From: Planctomycetaceae bacterium
GTDB taxonomy: Bacteria > Planctomycetota > Planctomycetia > Pirellulales > Pirellulaceae
Direction of reading: 5' to 3'
DNA: 64,000 nucleotides
Assembly: GCA_002723275.1 (NCBI GenBank)
Contig: PBNZ01000024.1
Location: 66,688 to 130,687 of the forward strand
This document shows, piece after piece, positions 36,928-47,384 of the stretch (position 1 is the first letter of the stretch; each line of letters begins with the position of its first letter). The notes under the pieces were generated by a model. That model did no database searches. It saw only the letters and a list, made by a program, of their open reading frames with translations, and was not told the DNA's origin. Both the position numbers and the translations under genes were made by a program.

Positions 36928-38340
36928 TTAGAGAATTAAATCTTGAACCACTTTTCCATGCACATCCGTGAGTCGGAAGTCTCGGCCCTTGAATCGGTAG
37001 GTGAGTTGTTCATGATCGATTCCAAGGCAGTGCAGGATGGTTGCCTGGAGGTCATGAACGTGAACTTCGTTTTCAATCACGTTGTATCCCAATTCGTCGG
37101 TGCGACCATAGTTGACGCCCGGTCGAATGCCACCACCTGCCATCCAGATGTTAAAGCAACGCGGGTGATGGTCTCGTCCATATTCTTTGCCGCGATTGTG
37201 TTGGCTGTATGAGGTTCGACCAAACTCGCCGCCCCAGATGACCAGGGTGTCCTCCAATAATCCGCGCTGCTTGAGATCCTTGATTAATGCGGCACACGGA
37301 CGATCGACTTGAGGGATCTTGTTTCGCATCGAGCTATTCACCGCGCCGTGATGATCCCAGCCACGTTCATAGAGTTGGATGAATCGGACACCCCGTTCTG
37401 CCAGCCGCCTCGCCAGCAGGCAATTGTTGGCGAAGGACGATTGACCGGGTTGAGCCCCGTACATCTCTAAGGTTTGTTTGGTTTCACTCGAGAGGTCCAT
37501 GAGCTCCGGAACACTTGCCTGCATCCGAAAGGCCATTTCAAAGGCGTCGATTCTGGCTTCAATTTCTGGATCACCGATCTCTTGGTATCGCATGCGATTC
37601 AATTGATTCATGCGTTCAATCATTTGGCCGCGATTGTTTCGGTCGATTCCTTTGGGATCCGACAGGAACAGGACTGGATCGCCTTGCGTTTGGAATTGCA
37701 CGCCTTGATGACGACTCGGCAAAAATCCATTGTGCCAGTAGCGTGAAAGCAGCGGCTGGCCGCCGCTAGAGACCAAGACCACAAAGGCTGGTAAATCCGA
37801 ATTCTCGGTGCCTAATCCATAGGACAGCCAACTGCCCATGCAAGGTCGCCCCTCGACGCCACTTCCGGTTTGCAGGAAGGTGACCGCGGGATCATGATTG
37901 ATGGGTTCCGTATGCAGGCTGCGTACAATGGAAATGTCATCTGCAACACCTGACAAGTGTTTGAACAAGACATTCATCTCATGTCCGCATTGGCCCATGC
38001 GATTGAACTCATGCTCGGATTGCGCGATTTTGGGATCGTAGCCACTGGTCATGCTGGTTAACCGCTGGCCTTGACGAATGGATTCTGGAAGCGGTTGACC
38101 GTGTAATTCCCGCAACTTGGGTTTCGGGTCAAAGGTCTCCATTTGGGAGGGTCCGCCGCTCATGAACAGGTAGATCACGCGCTTGGCACGCGCTGGGAAA
38201 TGATTTTTTAGCTCAGCGGCGTTTGATGGCCCCATCAGCTGGCTGAGGGCGAGTGCACCTAAACCACCTGCCGACCGAGTCAGGAATTGTCGACGAGCGA
38301 GTCGTTGTTCGAGCGGTCTATTCACGGGTAATGGCCTCAT
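36928..38340 (-). CDS. DUF1501 protein, Tat-exported, first copy
   Basis: This 470-residue protein has a twin-arginine signal (ARRQFLTRSAGGLGALALSQ). The body has the sulfatase/alkaline-phosphatase-like pattern of DUF1501: VIYLFMSGGPSQMETFDPKP near the start, WGGEFGR and GRDHHPRCFN in the second half, then HDLQATILHCLGIDHEQLTY and a terminal DVHGKVV. The start overlaps the end of the upstream DUF1549/DUF1553 gene by 23 bp, the standard planctomycete pairing. The pair is thought to act in the periplasm on complex organic matter; the reaction is unknown. Confidence 0.93.
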   Translation of the reverse strand: MRPLPVNRPLEQRLARRQFLTRSAGGLGALALSQLMGPSNAAELKNHFPARAKRVIYLFMSGGPSQMETFDPKPKLRELHGQPLPESIRQGQRLTSMTSGYDPKIAQSEHEFNRMGQCGHEMNVLFKHLSGVADDISIVRSLHTEPINHDPAVTFLQTGSGVEGRPCMGSWLSYGLGTENSDLPAFVVLVSSGGQPLLSRYWHNGFLPSRHQGVQFQTQGDPVLFLSDPKGIDRNNRGQMIERMNQLNRMRYQEIGDPEIEARIDAFEMAFRMQASVPELMDLSSETKQTLEMYGAQPGQSSFANNCLLARRLAERGVRFIQLYERGWDHHGAVNSSMRNKIPQVDRPCAALIKDLKQRGLLEDTLVIWGGEFGRTSYSQHNRGKEYGRDHHPRCFNIWMAGGGIRPGVNYGRTDELGYNVIENEVHVHDLQATILHCLGIDHEQLTYRFKGRDFRLTDVHGKVVQDLIL

Positions 38341-41300
38341 CCAGATTTATGACAATGCTTGCCACATTGGTCCACGCTGCCAATGTTGCGGTTGGGTGGT
38401 CAGAGCCGGATAGCTTGGCCGAATTAATTAAAGCTTCGGCGGCGGTGTTGTCCGCAGCATAGATTTCCAACTGGTCGTTGAACGTCGATACAAGCACCTT
38501 TAATTCGACGTCAGTCGGAAAACGACTCAATACCGATCGAAATAGGAAACAAGCTCTGTCACTGACTTGTGCTGCTTGTTCTTTAGACACATGCTCGAGA
38601 GTCTTTTGGGCTAGGGATCCAGCGGCTTCCAGAAACAGTGGATCGTTCATCATGACCAATGCTTGTAAAGGAGTATTCGTCCGAGGTCGAACCGCCGTGC
38701 AAATCTGTCGGCTCGGAGCATCGAAGATCAGATGGGCTGGAAACGGGGCTGTTCGTTGCAGGTAGGTATAGAGGCCGCGGCGACGGGACTCGAGGCCTTT
38801 GTCGACAGGCCATTTCTGTCCGGAGTTGGCGGAGAAATAATTGAGTGGTTGGAACGGTCGTACGCTGGGGCCGCCGATTTTGCGATTGAGCAGCCCGCTA
38901 CTGGCTAGCGCCATGTCACGAATTTCCTCAGCGGACAGGCGATACCTGGGTGACTGACTGTGTAGACGGTTCTGAGGGTCCGTCTTGAGAGTCGTTTCGT
39001 TAAAGGCAGACTGTTGTCGGTACGTGGCAGAAGTGACGATTTTAAATATCAATTCTTTTGTGTTCCAACCACTCTCAACAAAACGATGGGCTAGCCAGTC
39101 CAGCAGTTTTGGGTGGGATGGCAATTCGCCCTGCGTCCCGAAGTCGCCAGCAGTCCGCACCAGTCCTGTACCCATCAGCATTTTCCAAAGATGGTTGACA
39201 CGGACGCGACTCACCAGCGGATGATCGTCTCGAGTCAGCCATTCGGCAAGATCGAGTCGCGTATTGAGCTGGCCTTCTGGGAGACGGCCCAGGATGGACG
39301 GCACGTTCGGTTGCACCTGTTGTCCCGGTTGTTGGAAATCGCCGCGTGCCAGGATGTAAGCAGGGTTTCGGTTCTTCATTTCACGCATCACCATGGTCGT
39401 GGTTTGCGTTTTAAGCTGCTTGAGCTGAGCTTTTATCTCGGTCATGTCGAGAAAGGCATTGCGAAGTTCTGGACTCGCACCCGGATCGACAGACGTCACA
39501 AAATACCGAACCAAAGTCTGCCATTTTTCGGGCGTCCAATCGGTTGAGTTTGTTGCGATGATATCGGCAATTTCTCGTGGCACGGCCTCGTAGGTGGTCT
39601 CAATCGAAAACTTGCCAGCGAGGTAAGCGCCGACCGCACCTCGTTCTTCTGATGACAGTGCGCGATCATAAATTAAAACTTCACCGACGGCCGCGTTTGA
39701 TTTTTCGGCTCCGGCATTATTGGCGCCGATCGTGATGGCATGATTGACGTACGGCGAGAGTCCTGGGCTTCCGCTGCCGCCTGTGTGCCCATTGAGTTCC
39801 AGCGATACCTGTTTGTCGCCTTGTTGTTGGAATACGTAGGCAACCGCCGCATTGCCTGATGGTAAGGGTTGATTTCCAACGACATCGGCGCCGTAACCGT
39901 TGAAGGAAAGAGTTGGGTTATCGCCAGCGGTTCGCCATAACGCGCGGCGTTTGCCCTGCGATTCATCGCCCCACATCAACAACATCTGGTGCGTCGAATT
40001 ACCCTTGAACGATACGGCGGCAACCATGGTATAGCCATCCTGAAGAAGTTCACCACCCGTGGCGGTTCGCATGAAATCCTGCTGGCCATCAAATCGAACA
40101 GCAGGAGCTCGACCTAAGAAACCATCGCGTATCCAACGTGGTCTTCCAGTGGCGACCGCGTTTCGTTTCCCCTTCGATTTGTCTTTCCATTGAGTCAGTG
40201 GCTGTTCGGGTGCGTCTCGTTGGCTCGCGTCTGATTCCCCGTCAGCGTCAACGTCGGCTGCATCGAGATGCAGGACCAGGCCTTCGAGGACCTTCAATTC
40301 GCGGTCTTTCTCTGTTTGCTTTTCTCGATTTGCCCATTCCAGGATGGCGTCCTTGAAGTCGCTCTCGCCCTTCACGAGCTGAAGGGTTTTCTCCGCTGCC
40401 TTTTCCGTGGTCTGTTTCAGTTCGAGGGTGAGGTGATCAAATTGTTGCGTTCTCAATGGAGAAGTTGCCGCCATGGTCGGCGGAACGGGGATTCCGTGAT
40501 GACCGTTTTCTCCACCACCTCCAGGCTCTCCTTCGACGCTATTGAAAAACGCATAGAACTCGTAGTATTCCTGATGGGAAATGGGATCGTATTTATGACT
40601 GTGACATTGAGCGCATCCGAATGTGAGTCCTAGCAACGCCTGTCCCGTTGTGTTGGCTCGATCAACCGCGTAGACAACACTGAATTCCTCCGGATCCGCG
40701 CCTCCCTCCTCGTTAAATGGAGCGTTTCGATTGAAGCCGGAGGCGATATGCTGTGAATCGGTGGCACTGGGCAGCAAATCTCCCGCGATCTGTTCTCGAA
40801 CAAACTGATCGAATGGCATGTTGGAGTTCAACGCATGAATGACCCAGTCACGATAAAGCCAAACATCTCGGTGGCTGTCGGCGTGATAGCCGTTGGTGTC
40901 GCCATAGCGCGCCAAATCCAACCAATCAATTGCCAGCTTTTCTCCAAAGTGTTCTGACTTCAGGAAACGGCGAACCAAATCTTCGTAGGCGGTTGTCGAC
41001 GTATCCTTCGTAAAAGTATCAACCTCGTCGATGGTTGGAGGTAATCCCCTTAGATCAAAAGAAAGTCGCCGAATGAGGGTAACCCGGTCAGCCTCGGGTG
41101 TTGGATTCATCTCGGACTGCATGAGGCGCATGCCAATGAACGCATCGATTGAGTTTCGTTGCCATTGAGGGAAAGAGGCTTTGGGGATTTCAGGCTGTTC
41201 GACCTGTTGGAATGACCAGTGCGTTTCAAAACTGGCGCCATTGGCGATCCATTCCTTCAGGATCTCTTGCTCTCGATCGGTTAACTGTTTTCTCGAATCG

Positions 41301-41791
41301 GCTGGCGGCATTCGTTCGTCGATGTCCGAGTGAAAGATCCGCCGAACAAGTTCGCTGTTGGCAGGGTCATTGGGGATGATCGCACGCATGCCTGAGGGCA
41401 AGATCGCCAGAGCATCTTTCGGTTGGTCAAATCGAAGATCCGCCTCACGAACGGCGTCATCGGGGCCGTGGCAGGCGTAGCATTTTTCGGCAAGGATCGG
41501 TCGAACGTCTTTTGTGAATTCCACCTCGGCATAAATTTGGGTGGATGAAATAAGCGTCAAAAAAATGGAAAGATATCCTGCCGCTAAAACGAAGGCGACT
41601 CGTGATTTCAGCGGCGCCAGGTTTGAGTCGACATTGAGTCGGATTCGATTCGACGGATGGTCTTCCCTTCGTAAGTTGCCAGTGAGGCATTCTCGCGGCT
41701 GCGACGGATAGAAAACGTTTGAATGGGTGACCGGTTTGATCATCGAGCTTCCCAATCTGGAATGCGAGAGCCGTGAGGGGGATCGGTCCAT
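38318..41791 (-). CDS. Planctomycete cytochrome C, DUF1549, LamG-like, DUF1553 protein
   Basis: This 1157-residue protein has an N-terminal signal helix near residues 62-90 (ending IYAE), then a cytochrome domain with haem motif CYACH. DUF1549 follows (about 215-430; RVTLIRRLSFDLRGLPPT, WLDLARYGDTNGYHAD). A second CxxCH (CAQCHSHKYDPISHQEYYEF) comes next, then a coiled segment rich in Lys and Glu. A concanavalin/LamG-like insert occupies about 520-730 (LVLHLDAADVDADG, VGEVLIYDRALSSEE). DUF1553 is at about 830-1110 (RVRVNHLWKMLMGTGLVRT, NTPLQALVMMNDPLFLEAA). The signal peptide sits unusually far from the ATG at 41791; an ATG at 41743 shortens this but does not remove it. The protein is likely periplasmic and works with the overlapping DUF1501 protein. 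Confidence 0.92.
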   Translation of the reverse strand: MDRSPSRLSHSRLGSSMIKPVTHSNVFYPSQPRECLTGNLRREDHPSNRIRLNVDSNLAPLKSRVAFVLAAGYLSIFLTLISSTQIYAEVEFTKDVRPILAEKCYACHGPDDAVREADLRFDQPKDALAILPSGMRAIIPNDPANSELVRRIFHSDIDERMPPADSRKQLTDREQEILKEWIANGASFETHWSFQQVEQPEIPKASFPQWQRNSIDAFIGMRLMQSEMNPTPEADRVTLIRRLSFDLRGLPPTIDEVDTFTKDTSTTAYEDLVRRFLKSEHFGEKLAIDWLDLARYGDTNGYHADSHRDVWLYRDWVIHALNSNMPFDQFVREQIAGDLLPSATDSQHIASGFNRNAPFNEEGGADPEEFSVVYAVDRANTTGQALLGLTFGCAQCHSHKYDPISHQEYYEFYAFFNSVEGEPGGGGENGHHGIPVPPTMAATSPLRTQQFDHLTLELKQTTEKAAEKTLQLVKGESDFKDAILEWANREKQTEKDRELKVLEGLVLHLDAADVDADGESDASQRDAPEQPLTQWKDKSKGKRNAVATGRPRWIRDGFLGRAPAVRFDGQQDFMRTATGGELLQDGYTMVAAVSFKGNSTHQMLLMWGDESQGKRRALWRTAGDNPTLSFNGYGADVVGNQPLPSGNAAVAYVFQQQGDKQVSLELNGHTGGSGSPGLSPYVNHAITIGANNAGAEKSNAAVGEVLIYDRALSSEERGAVGAYLAGKFSIETTYEAVPREIADIIATNSTDWTPEKWQTLVRYFVTSVDPGASPELRNAFLDMTEIKAQLKQLKTQTTTMVMREMKNRNPAYILARGDFQQPGQQVQPNVPSILGRLPEGQLNTRLDLAEWLTRDDHPLVSRVRVNHLWKMLMGTGLVRTAGDFGTQGELPSHPKLLDWLAHRFVESGWNTKELIFKIVTSATYRQQSAFNETTLKTDPQNRLHSQSPRYRLSAEEIRDMALASSGLLNRKIGGPSVRPFQPLNYFSANSGQKWPVDKGLESRRRGLYTYLQRTAPFPAHLIFDAPSRQICTAVRPRTNTPLQALVMMNDPLFLEAAGSLAQKTLEHVSKEQAAQVSDRACFLFRSVLSRFPTDVELKVLVSTFNDQLEIYAADNTAAEALINSAKLSGSDHPTATLAAWTNVASIVINLDEAITRE

Positions 41792-42102
41792 CTGTCACGG
41801 ATGGTCGCCTCGTACTTACGTCGATTTGTTCGTATATGATACACAACAAAATTGCCGTGCGCATTCCTTCAGGCAATGGCAAGGTCCTGGATTTCCTTGC
41901 CTGTGAGGTCTCAAAAGGGCTCAAGTCTCTTGAGAGGATTTCCCACGTTATGTTGTTTGGAGCGAAGCGAATTCAGCTTTGCTGAGGCAAAAAGGATGAC
42001 GACCCGATCTACCGGGTCAATTGTTTGCTGATTCGATCGTCTCGGTCGTGAGATAGGCTTTGATCCGTTAACAAAGGCAGTCAAGATTGCGGATTAACAG
42101 CA
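41792..42102. other. Intergenic region with a hairpin
   Basis: This 311-bp space follows the yhaN-like stop and precedes the DUF1549 start on the minus strand. It holds a 7-bp hairpin, GGCAAGG (41878-41884) and CCTTGCC (41895-41901), without a T-run. It presumably contains the end of one transcript and the promoter of the next. I see no gene. Confidence 0.4.
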
Positions 42103-45100
42103 TTAACGACTCTGTATAGGAGTCAGGAAGAGATCATCCTGGGATAGATTCTTCTGCGCGAGATCGACAAGGTGTTGATGATGGGTGAAAAAGATGACTT
42201 GGGTTTGTTTCGATAATTCGGCCAAGACCTGAAGACCGGCGATGGCGCGAGCATCGTCGAAGTTTAAAAGAACATCATCGATAATAAAGGGTAGGCTTTC
42301 GTGATGACGTAACCAGTTTTCAAGACTCGCTAACCGTAAAGCCAGGTACAGCTGATCACATGTGCCGTCACTCATGCCTGCGACGGTAACTTTTTCTTCA
42401 CCAGAAGCACGCACGCCGGTCAGCACGGGAGCGCCGCGTTCATCGAAGTCTGCCTGGAGACCGGAAAAACGATTTAGCGTGATGCGCTGGAAAATCTCGC
42501 TTGCTCGAGCAAGGACCGGTCCCTGATTGTTTTCGCGGTACTCTTCGATTGCCGCATGAAGAACGGCCGAAGCCAGCCTTAATTTGGCAAGCTCCTGAAT
42601 TCGTTCCGCTAAGCGTGATTCGATGCTCTCGCATTGGAGCGTTAACTCAGAGGCTTTCGAGCTGCCGTCGATTTTGGCCAATTCCAGTTTTTCTTCTTTG
42701 AGTTGCCCGATAACTTTATCTCGCTCAAGGTTGTATTCCTTGATTTGGTTGTCGAGTTGATCGATTCGGGGTGGGATCGAGTCAATTTCCAGGGTTTCAG
42801 ACTCGACTTCTTGCAGGAATGTATTGAAGTCCATGCCACCGCTCTGGCCACTAATGGAAGTCTCGAGGCTTTGGACCGTGTTTTCGAGTTCGCTGCGACG
42901 GCGTGATTGTACTGCAGCCTGAGATAATTGGTCGTGCGATTCACAGGCTGCCAGCCTGCACATTTCGCCAAGTGCCGTTTGTGCCTCGGCGAATGCGCTG
43001 TTCGCGGTTTTGAGTTTGTGCTGTTGTTCCTCGAGTTGACGTTTTAGAGAATCGTACCTCTCTTGAGCGGATCGGGCTTCCTTTAAACGCTCTGATAGTA
43101 AGGGGACCGCATCTTCGGGCGACTTCTCGGCGAGTTCCGGCAACGTTTTGCCGACGAGTTCCTTTACCTTGGCTGCAAAATCGCGAGCATCGCGGTCAAT
43201 CCCCTCCAAGCGTGCTCGGAAATTTGCTGATTCCTGGAACTTCTGGAACAGACGACCGATGTCTCGCATCACGCTATTAGCTTGAGAGGGTATTGCATCA
43301 TCCGACAAACCAAGGGACTCCATTTCGTTGGCCCAGTTATTCTTCCAGTCGGCTAAATCTCGTTCGGCTTCTTCAAAACGAGCTTGGGCATCGGCAAGGT
43401 CGGTGCGAGCTTTTGTCAGATTGTCGTTGAGCTGTTCTCGCCGGTTTTGCGCCTTGGTCGTTTCGGAAATCTTATCGGTGGCGAGATTTAGCAGTTCGTT
43501 CAAGGAACATTCGTCGAGTTCGCAATCGACATCGACTTTTCGAATTGCCTCTTTCAGGCTTCCCAGCATTTCGTCAATACGCGACATAAGTGTGTTTTCG
43601 TGAATTCGCCGGGTTCGCAAATTACGGGATTTTTCAATGAGTTGTTGCTGGTTCCTGAGCCAGTCTCGCATTTCAGTAGGTGGTAATGGCGTAATCGAAA
43701 GAGACGCCCAGAGTTTGGTCCAGAGATCTTCAATCTTCGAAGACTCTTTTCGGAGATATTTCAGCTCTTTGTCGAGCTTTTCAAGATTGCGTTCGCACTG
43801 CGAGATTTCTGATTGGATCCGAGTTTTGGTGGCAACCTTTTCGGCGTCTCTTCTCAGTTGATCGCCAATCTTATCAACGTTATCGACACTTTGCCGATAG
43901 GCCCCGAGGAGCGATGTGCAGGTTGGGAAATGTTGGAGGAAGTTTTCGGCGTTCTCACCCAATTCAGATTTGTTTTCCCATGACGCAAGAATCAACTGCC
44001 ATCCCTGATCCCGCAGCGTTCGGGCGTGCGTGAGTTCTTCCTCCGACGGAACAGCTTGCCCAAGTTCGAGTGCGGCGAGTTGCTGATCGAGTACGGATTT
44101 TTCGTCTTCACGCTCGGTGACTCGTGTTTGAACCGATTTGATTTCGGCCCTTTTTTCCTGCATGTCATCGGAAAAACGTTCGACCGTAGCCTGGGAGGGT
44201 ACTGATAATTCTTCTAGCGTTTGAAGATCGCCCGACCACAATCCGAGTTGGCTCAATTCAATATTGGCAGTCGCTTGCAGGTCTTCGATCTCGATTTGGA
44301 GTGACCTTAATTGTTCTTCGCAGTCTCCATCACTTTGGTGATTTCTGAGGATATGTTGCAACTCTTCATCGTCAGGAAGGTTCTGATAAGCCTCGATTTC
44401 CTGTTCCAGTTCGGTGATGGCGTCCCGGAATCGCTTGCAATCTCGTTGTGAAGCGCTGACTCGCTCGAATAGTCCTTTCTGTTGATTTCCCAGGTCTTGA
44501 ATTCGGATTGTTTTGTCGTTTGGAATCCGCAGTTCCTCGATCTTCGCCAGATCCGGTGCACGTCCGAGTTCTTTCAAAATCTCTCGCGCGTCATTCTCTG
44601 CCTCCTCAAATTGAATCTCGAGCTTGGGCCGATCAGCCATCGCTTTTCGATGCTCGCCGAGTTTGTCACGAATGGATTCCGTGGCGTCTGCCTCGGTCAG
44701 CAGTTTCTCCGGGAGGATTAATCCCGTGAGCTCTTGGTTGAGTGACCCAATCGATTCGTTGGCATCGGCCATTTGTTGTTCTGCGGTTCGAAGGGCGAGT
44801 AACAGATCATGACTGTTCTGTTCAAATTCGGTGGGCAGAAGTGGCGTGTTTGCGACGTCGGCCAGATCGATCTTGGCCTTTTTCCATTGTCCGATCGCGG
44901 ACGTTGCATCGCGAATTCGGATGAGCCGATTTCGTTCCCCTTGGGTTGCGCGGATTCGTTCGTCGAGCGAATCGCATTGTCGTTGAGCTGATTGAAATCG
45001 CTCGTCGTGGGTTTTCCATGTGTCTGCCGTAACGAGAACCGCTTTGACCGCATCCTTCGATTTTTTGTAGTCCTTGATGTCATCGAGAATCTCGCCACTC

Positions 45101-45636
45101 CGGCCGCTTGATTTCAATAAAAGATCGGCTTCCTGATGGAGCAGGTTTTGAGCCGACTGCAATTGAGTGATGCCTGCGCCGGCCGAGAAAAGAAGTTCTC
45201 CAATTCGCCCACCACCCTGAACGATTTCCTGACCTCCCTGCCTTAATCGTTCATGATCAATTCCAAACATCATCATGAACAATTCGCGATCGACATCGCC
45301 GAGGAAATGTTCGAGAGCTGTGTCGGCCAAGGGTTTCGAATCGACCGCGTCAAAAAGGGATTTTTTGTTCGCTTTTCTGCGAATCATCTCCAGAATCTTG
45401 CCGTCGCTGTGTTGTAGCTCACCGCCAATTCGTAACTTGGGATAGGGGTGGAGAAAGTTATCCGGCGTGCGTGGGAGGAAGCCATACAATAGATCGGTTA
45501 TCGCGCGTAAAGAGGAGCTTTTTCCGGCTTCATTGGGGCCGTAGACAATGTGAAGTCCCTGTTCGCCACCCGATAAATCCAGGCTCGTGTCGGTGAAGGG
45601 ACCGAAAGCTTTCAGGTGGAGCTGCAGGATTTTCAT
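42103..45636 (-). CDS. SbcC/YhaN-like AAA ATPase with long coiled coil
   Basis: This 1177-residue protein has an N-terminal ATPase half with Walker A YGPNEAGKSS (residues 35-44) and the family segment FGIDHERLRQGG near 122. It then has about 800 residues of Glu/Gln/Leu/Arg-rich coiled coil. The C-terminal ATPase half has an ABC-like signature AGMSDGTCDQLYLALRLA, Walker B LPFIIDDVLLNFDD and the His switch IFFTHHQHLV. This is the architecture of YhaN/SbcC/Rad50 relatives. I see no CxxC zinc hook in the coiled coil, as usual for YhaN. The start overlaps the end of the nuclease gene by four bases (ATGA), so both are translated together and should form one DNA-end-processing complex in the cytoplasm. 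Confidence 0.9.
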   Translation of the reverse strand: MKILQLHLKAFGPFTDTSLDLSGGEQGLHIVYGPNEAGKSSSLRAITDLLYGFLPRTPDNFLHPYPKLRIGGELQHSDGKILEMIRRKANKKSLFDAVDSKPLADTALEHFLGDVDRELFMMMFGIDHERLRQGGQEIVQGGGRIGELLFSAGAGITQLQSAQNLLHQEADLLLKSSGRSGEILDDIKDYKKSKDAVKAVLVTADTWKTHDERFQSAQRQCDSLDERIRATQGERNRLIRIRDATSAIGQWKKAKIDLADVANTPLLPTEFEQNSHDLLLALRTAEQQMADANESIGSLNQELTGLILPEKLLTEADATESIRDKLGEHRKAMADRPKLEIQFEEAENDAREILKELGRAPDLAKIEELRIPNDKTIRIQDLGNQQKGLFERVSASQRDCKRFRDAITELEQEIEAYQNLPDDEELQHILRNHQSDGDCEEQLRSLQIEIEDLQATANIELSQLGLWSGDLQTLEELSVPSQATVERFSDDMQEKRAEIKSVQTRVTEREDEKSVLDQQLAALELGQAVPSEEELTHARTLRDQGWQLILASWENKSELGENAENFLQHFPTCTSLLGAYRQSVDNVDKIGDQLRRDAEKVATKTRIQSEISQCERNLEKLDKELKYLRKESSKIEDLWTKLWASLSITPLPPTEMRDWLRNQQQLIEKSRNLRTRRIHENTLMSRIDEMLGSLKEAIRKVDVDCELDECSLNELLNLATDKISETTKAQNRREQLNDNLTKARTDLADAQARFEEAERDLADWKNNWANEMESLGLSDDAIPSQANSVMRDIGRLFQKFQESANFRARLEGIDRDARDFAAKVKELVGKTLPELAEKSPEDAVPLLSERLKEARSAQERYDSLKRQLEEQQHKLKTANSAFAEAQTALGEMCRLAACESHDQLSQAAVQSRRRSELENTVQSLETSISGQSGGMDFNTFLQEVESETLEIDSIPPRIDQLDNQIKEYNLERDKVIGQLKEEKLELAKIDGSSKASELTLQCESIESRLAERIQELAKLRLASAVLHAAIEEYRENNQGPVLARASEIFQRITLNRFSGLQADFDERGAPVLTGVRASGEEKVTVAGMSDGTCDQLYLALRLASLENWLRHHESLPFIIDDVLLNFDDARAIAGLQVLAELSKQTQVIFFTHHQHLVDLAQKNLSQDDLFLTPIQSR

Positions 45637-46892
45637 TCCTCCACCTCCACGCCTATAAGTCGGCTGATTAGCAGCGGTTCCGCGGCAGCGATCGCTTCGG
45701 ACAGCCAGTCCTCGTCCTGCTGCCTTACACGGTCCTTGAGTTCTGCCGGTAACTTTCTGATAAGGTCATCAAGCTGAAAGCCCAGTTCGGCTGCCCGAGC
45801 TGAATTCTCTTTGATTTGACGAAACAATGCGACGACTTCACTCATGGCATCGTCGGGGGTTTGCATTGCAACCGATTTCGAAGCTGGATCGGTTGTTAGC
45901 AAACGTACCTTCTCGATCCAGAGATCACCTTTCCCGACGTCGATAGCAAGAGATCGAATTTCATTAGTCCAATGGTGCTTTTTGGCATGGAGTTGGCGAT
46001 TGGCCGAGGTAGCTCCGGTTAACTCAATTCGCATTGCCAGCGGCCGTCCGTCCGCATTTCCATGACGGGACGCGAGATTGGATGCAATTTGTTGAAGTAC
46101 GTCATCGGTACCCCGGCAAGCCTCGAGATTGATCTTTGCCCGATCCCACCGCAAAACGTCCAGTGGCTTGAATTCCGTTTGCAAGGTGCGATCGTCATTC
46201 ACAGTGACCAAGAGACAGCCTTTCGCATCTGTTTCGCGGATATGCCGTCCTTGGATGTTTCCCGAGAAGGCAATGAAAGGTTGCTCTGACAAAACCTCTC
46301 GCTGATGGACATGGCCCAGCGCCCAGTAGTCATAGCCCTTCGATTTCAATCCGTCGATCGAGCAAGGGGCGTATCGATCGTGTCCCTCCCGACCCGCCGC
46401 ACAGGTGTGAAGCATGCCAATGTTGAACGGTCCTGAGTCGGCGGCGGGATAAGCCTCGGAAAGATCGTCGTAGACGGCAGCGGTGGCGAAACTTTGACCG
46501 TGGATCGCAACATCGAGGTCTGAAATGAATGCTGTTTCCGGTTTCTTTGCCGAAAAGAACGTCACGTTTTCCGGAAGCTTCAGCGTATGAGTCATCCTGT
46601 TGGCGGCGTCATGATTTCCGGAAATCAAATACAGCGGGATGTCGGCTTCACGGAGTCGCCGCACCTGGTCGACAAAGAAGAGCCCCGTATTATAGTCCCG
46701 CCAATCACCATCGTAGAGATCACCGGCAATCAAAACGAAGGCAACAGCCTGTTCAATCGCAAGATCAACAAGGTTACTCAAGGCACGACGGGCCGCATTT
46801 CGGATTTCATCAACGGGCGCGCCATCGTATTGTTCCAGCCCCTTTAAGGGACTGTCCAAATGAATGTCGGCAGTATGAATGAATTTGAACAT
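45633..46892 (-). CDS. SbcD/YhaO-like metallophosphoesterase, putative DNA repair exonuclease
   Basis: This 419-residue protein has the calcineurin-like phosphoesterase motifs in order: HTADIHLDSPL (residues 6-16), GDLYDG near 57, GNHD near 96, the His in MLHTCAAGREGHD and GHVHQRE near 197. The C-terminal half is a capping/partner-binding region. It matches the YhaO branch of SbcD/Mre11 nucleases. It is first in a two-gene operon with the yhaN-like ATPase. Likely role: processing of broken DNA ends; Mn-dependent activity is known for the family. Confidence 0.92.
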   Translation of the reverse strand: MFKFIHTADIHLDSPLKGLEQYDGAPVDEIRNAARRALSNLVDLAIEQAVAFVLIAGDLYDGDWRDYNTGLFFVDQVRRLREADIPLYLISGNHDAANRMTHTLKLPENVTFFSAKKPETAFISDLDVAIHGQSFATAAVYDDLSEAYPAADSGPFNIGMLHTCAAGREGHDRYAPCSIDGLKSKGYDYWALGHVHQREVLSEQPFIAFSGNIQGRHIRETDAKGCLLVTVNDDRTLQTEFKPLDVLRWDRAKINLEACRGTDDVLQQIASNLASRHGNADGRPLAMRIELTGATSANRQLHAKKHHWTNEIRSLAIDVGKGDLWIEKVRLLTTDPASKSVAMQTPDDAMSEVVALFRQIKENSARAAELGFQLDDLIRKLPAELKDRVRQQDEDWLSEAIAAAEPLLISRLIGVEVEE

Positions 46893-47384
46893 GAGTTTAT
46901 TTCCGTATTGGCTCTCTAGTTCATCTTCAGTGCTGGATGGGCTGCTTAAGTAGGTGATTCCGCAGGGCCATGTCTCTATGGGGTGTCTCTGTGGTACCGA
47001 AGGGTTCGGCGATCGATGAGTCTGTCGCCGAGCGCGCTTTCAGATTTTAAAGAGTTTCGCCTTCGGACCAAAGGTTGCTCCCAAAATAGATCAGTGGGAG
47101 CACTCGCCCGGCACTTCTGGCTTGCGGAACTCGACCAGATTTCAGCGGGTGGAGCTACTTGGCGAACGTCGCCTCCATGCCCATATCGCAGCTCTTTTCA
47201 GGCAAGACTGCTTTCTTGACTGGTGAAATGAGAGGTTTTATCGAGCGGCCTTGAGCTGCGATGGTGCCGCTAATGGACCCGATTGCTGTCGATTAGATCG
47301 ACAGCAGCGGGTAAATATGAACAGAATTCAATTCGCGGTAACGGGCTGGCAGTTCGCGGCAAGGAACAAATGCCGCCCGCTGCA
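46893..47384. other. Intergenic region
   Basis: About 490 bp lie between the nuclease gene start and the stop of the frameshifted membrane-protein gene. It should contain the promoter of the nuclease/ATPase operon. A strong hairpin at 47285-47305 is listed separately. I see no convincing gene. Confidence 0.45.
47285..47305. terminator. Perfect 9-3-9 hairpin downstream of the frameshifted gene
   Basis: Arms GCTGTCGAT (47285-47293) and ATCGACAGC (47297-47305) enclose TAG. It lies about 80 bp past the restored stop of the minus-strand membrane-protein gene. No T-run follows on either strand, so it could be a Rho-assisted end, an mRNA 3' protector or a protein-binding site. Confidence 0.4.
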
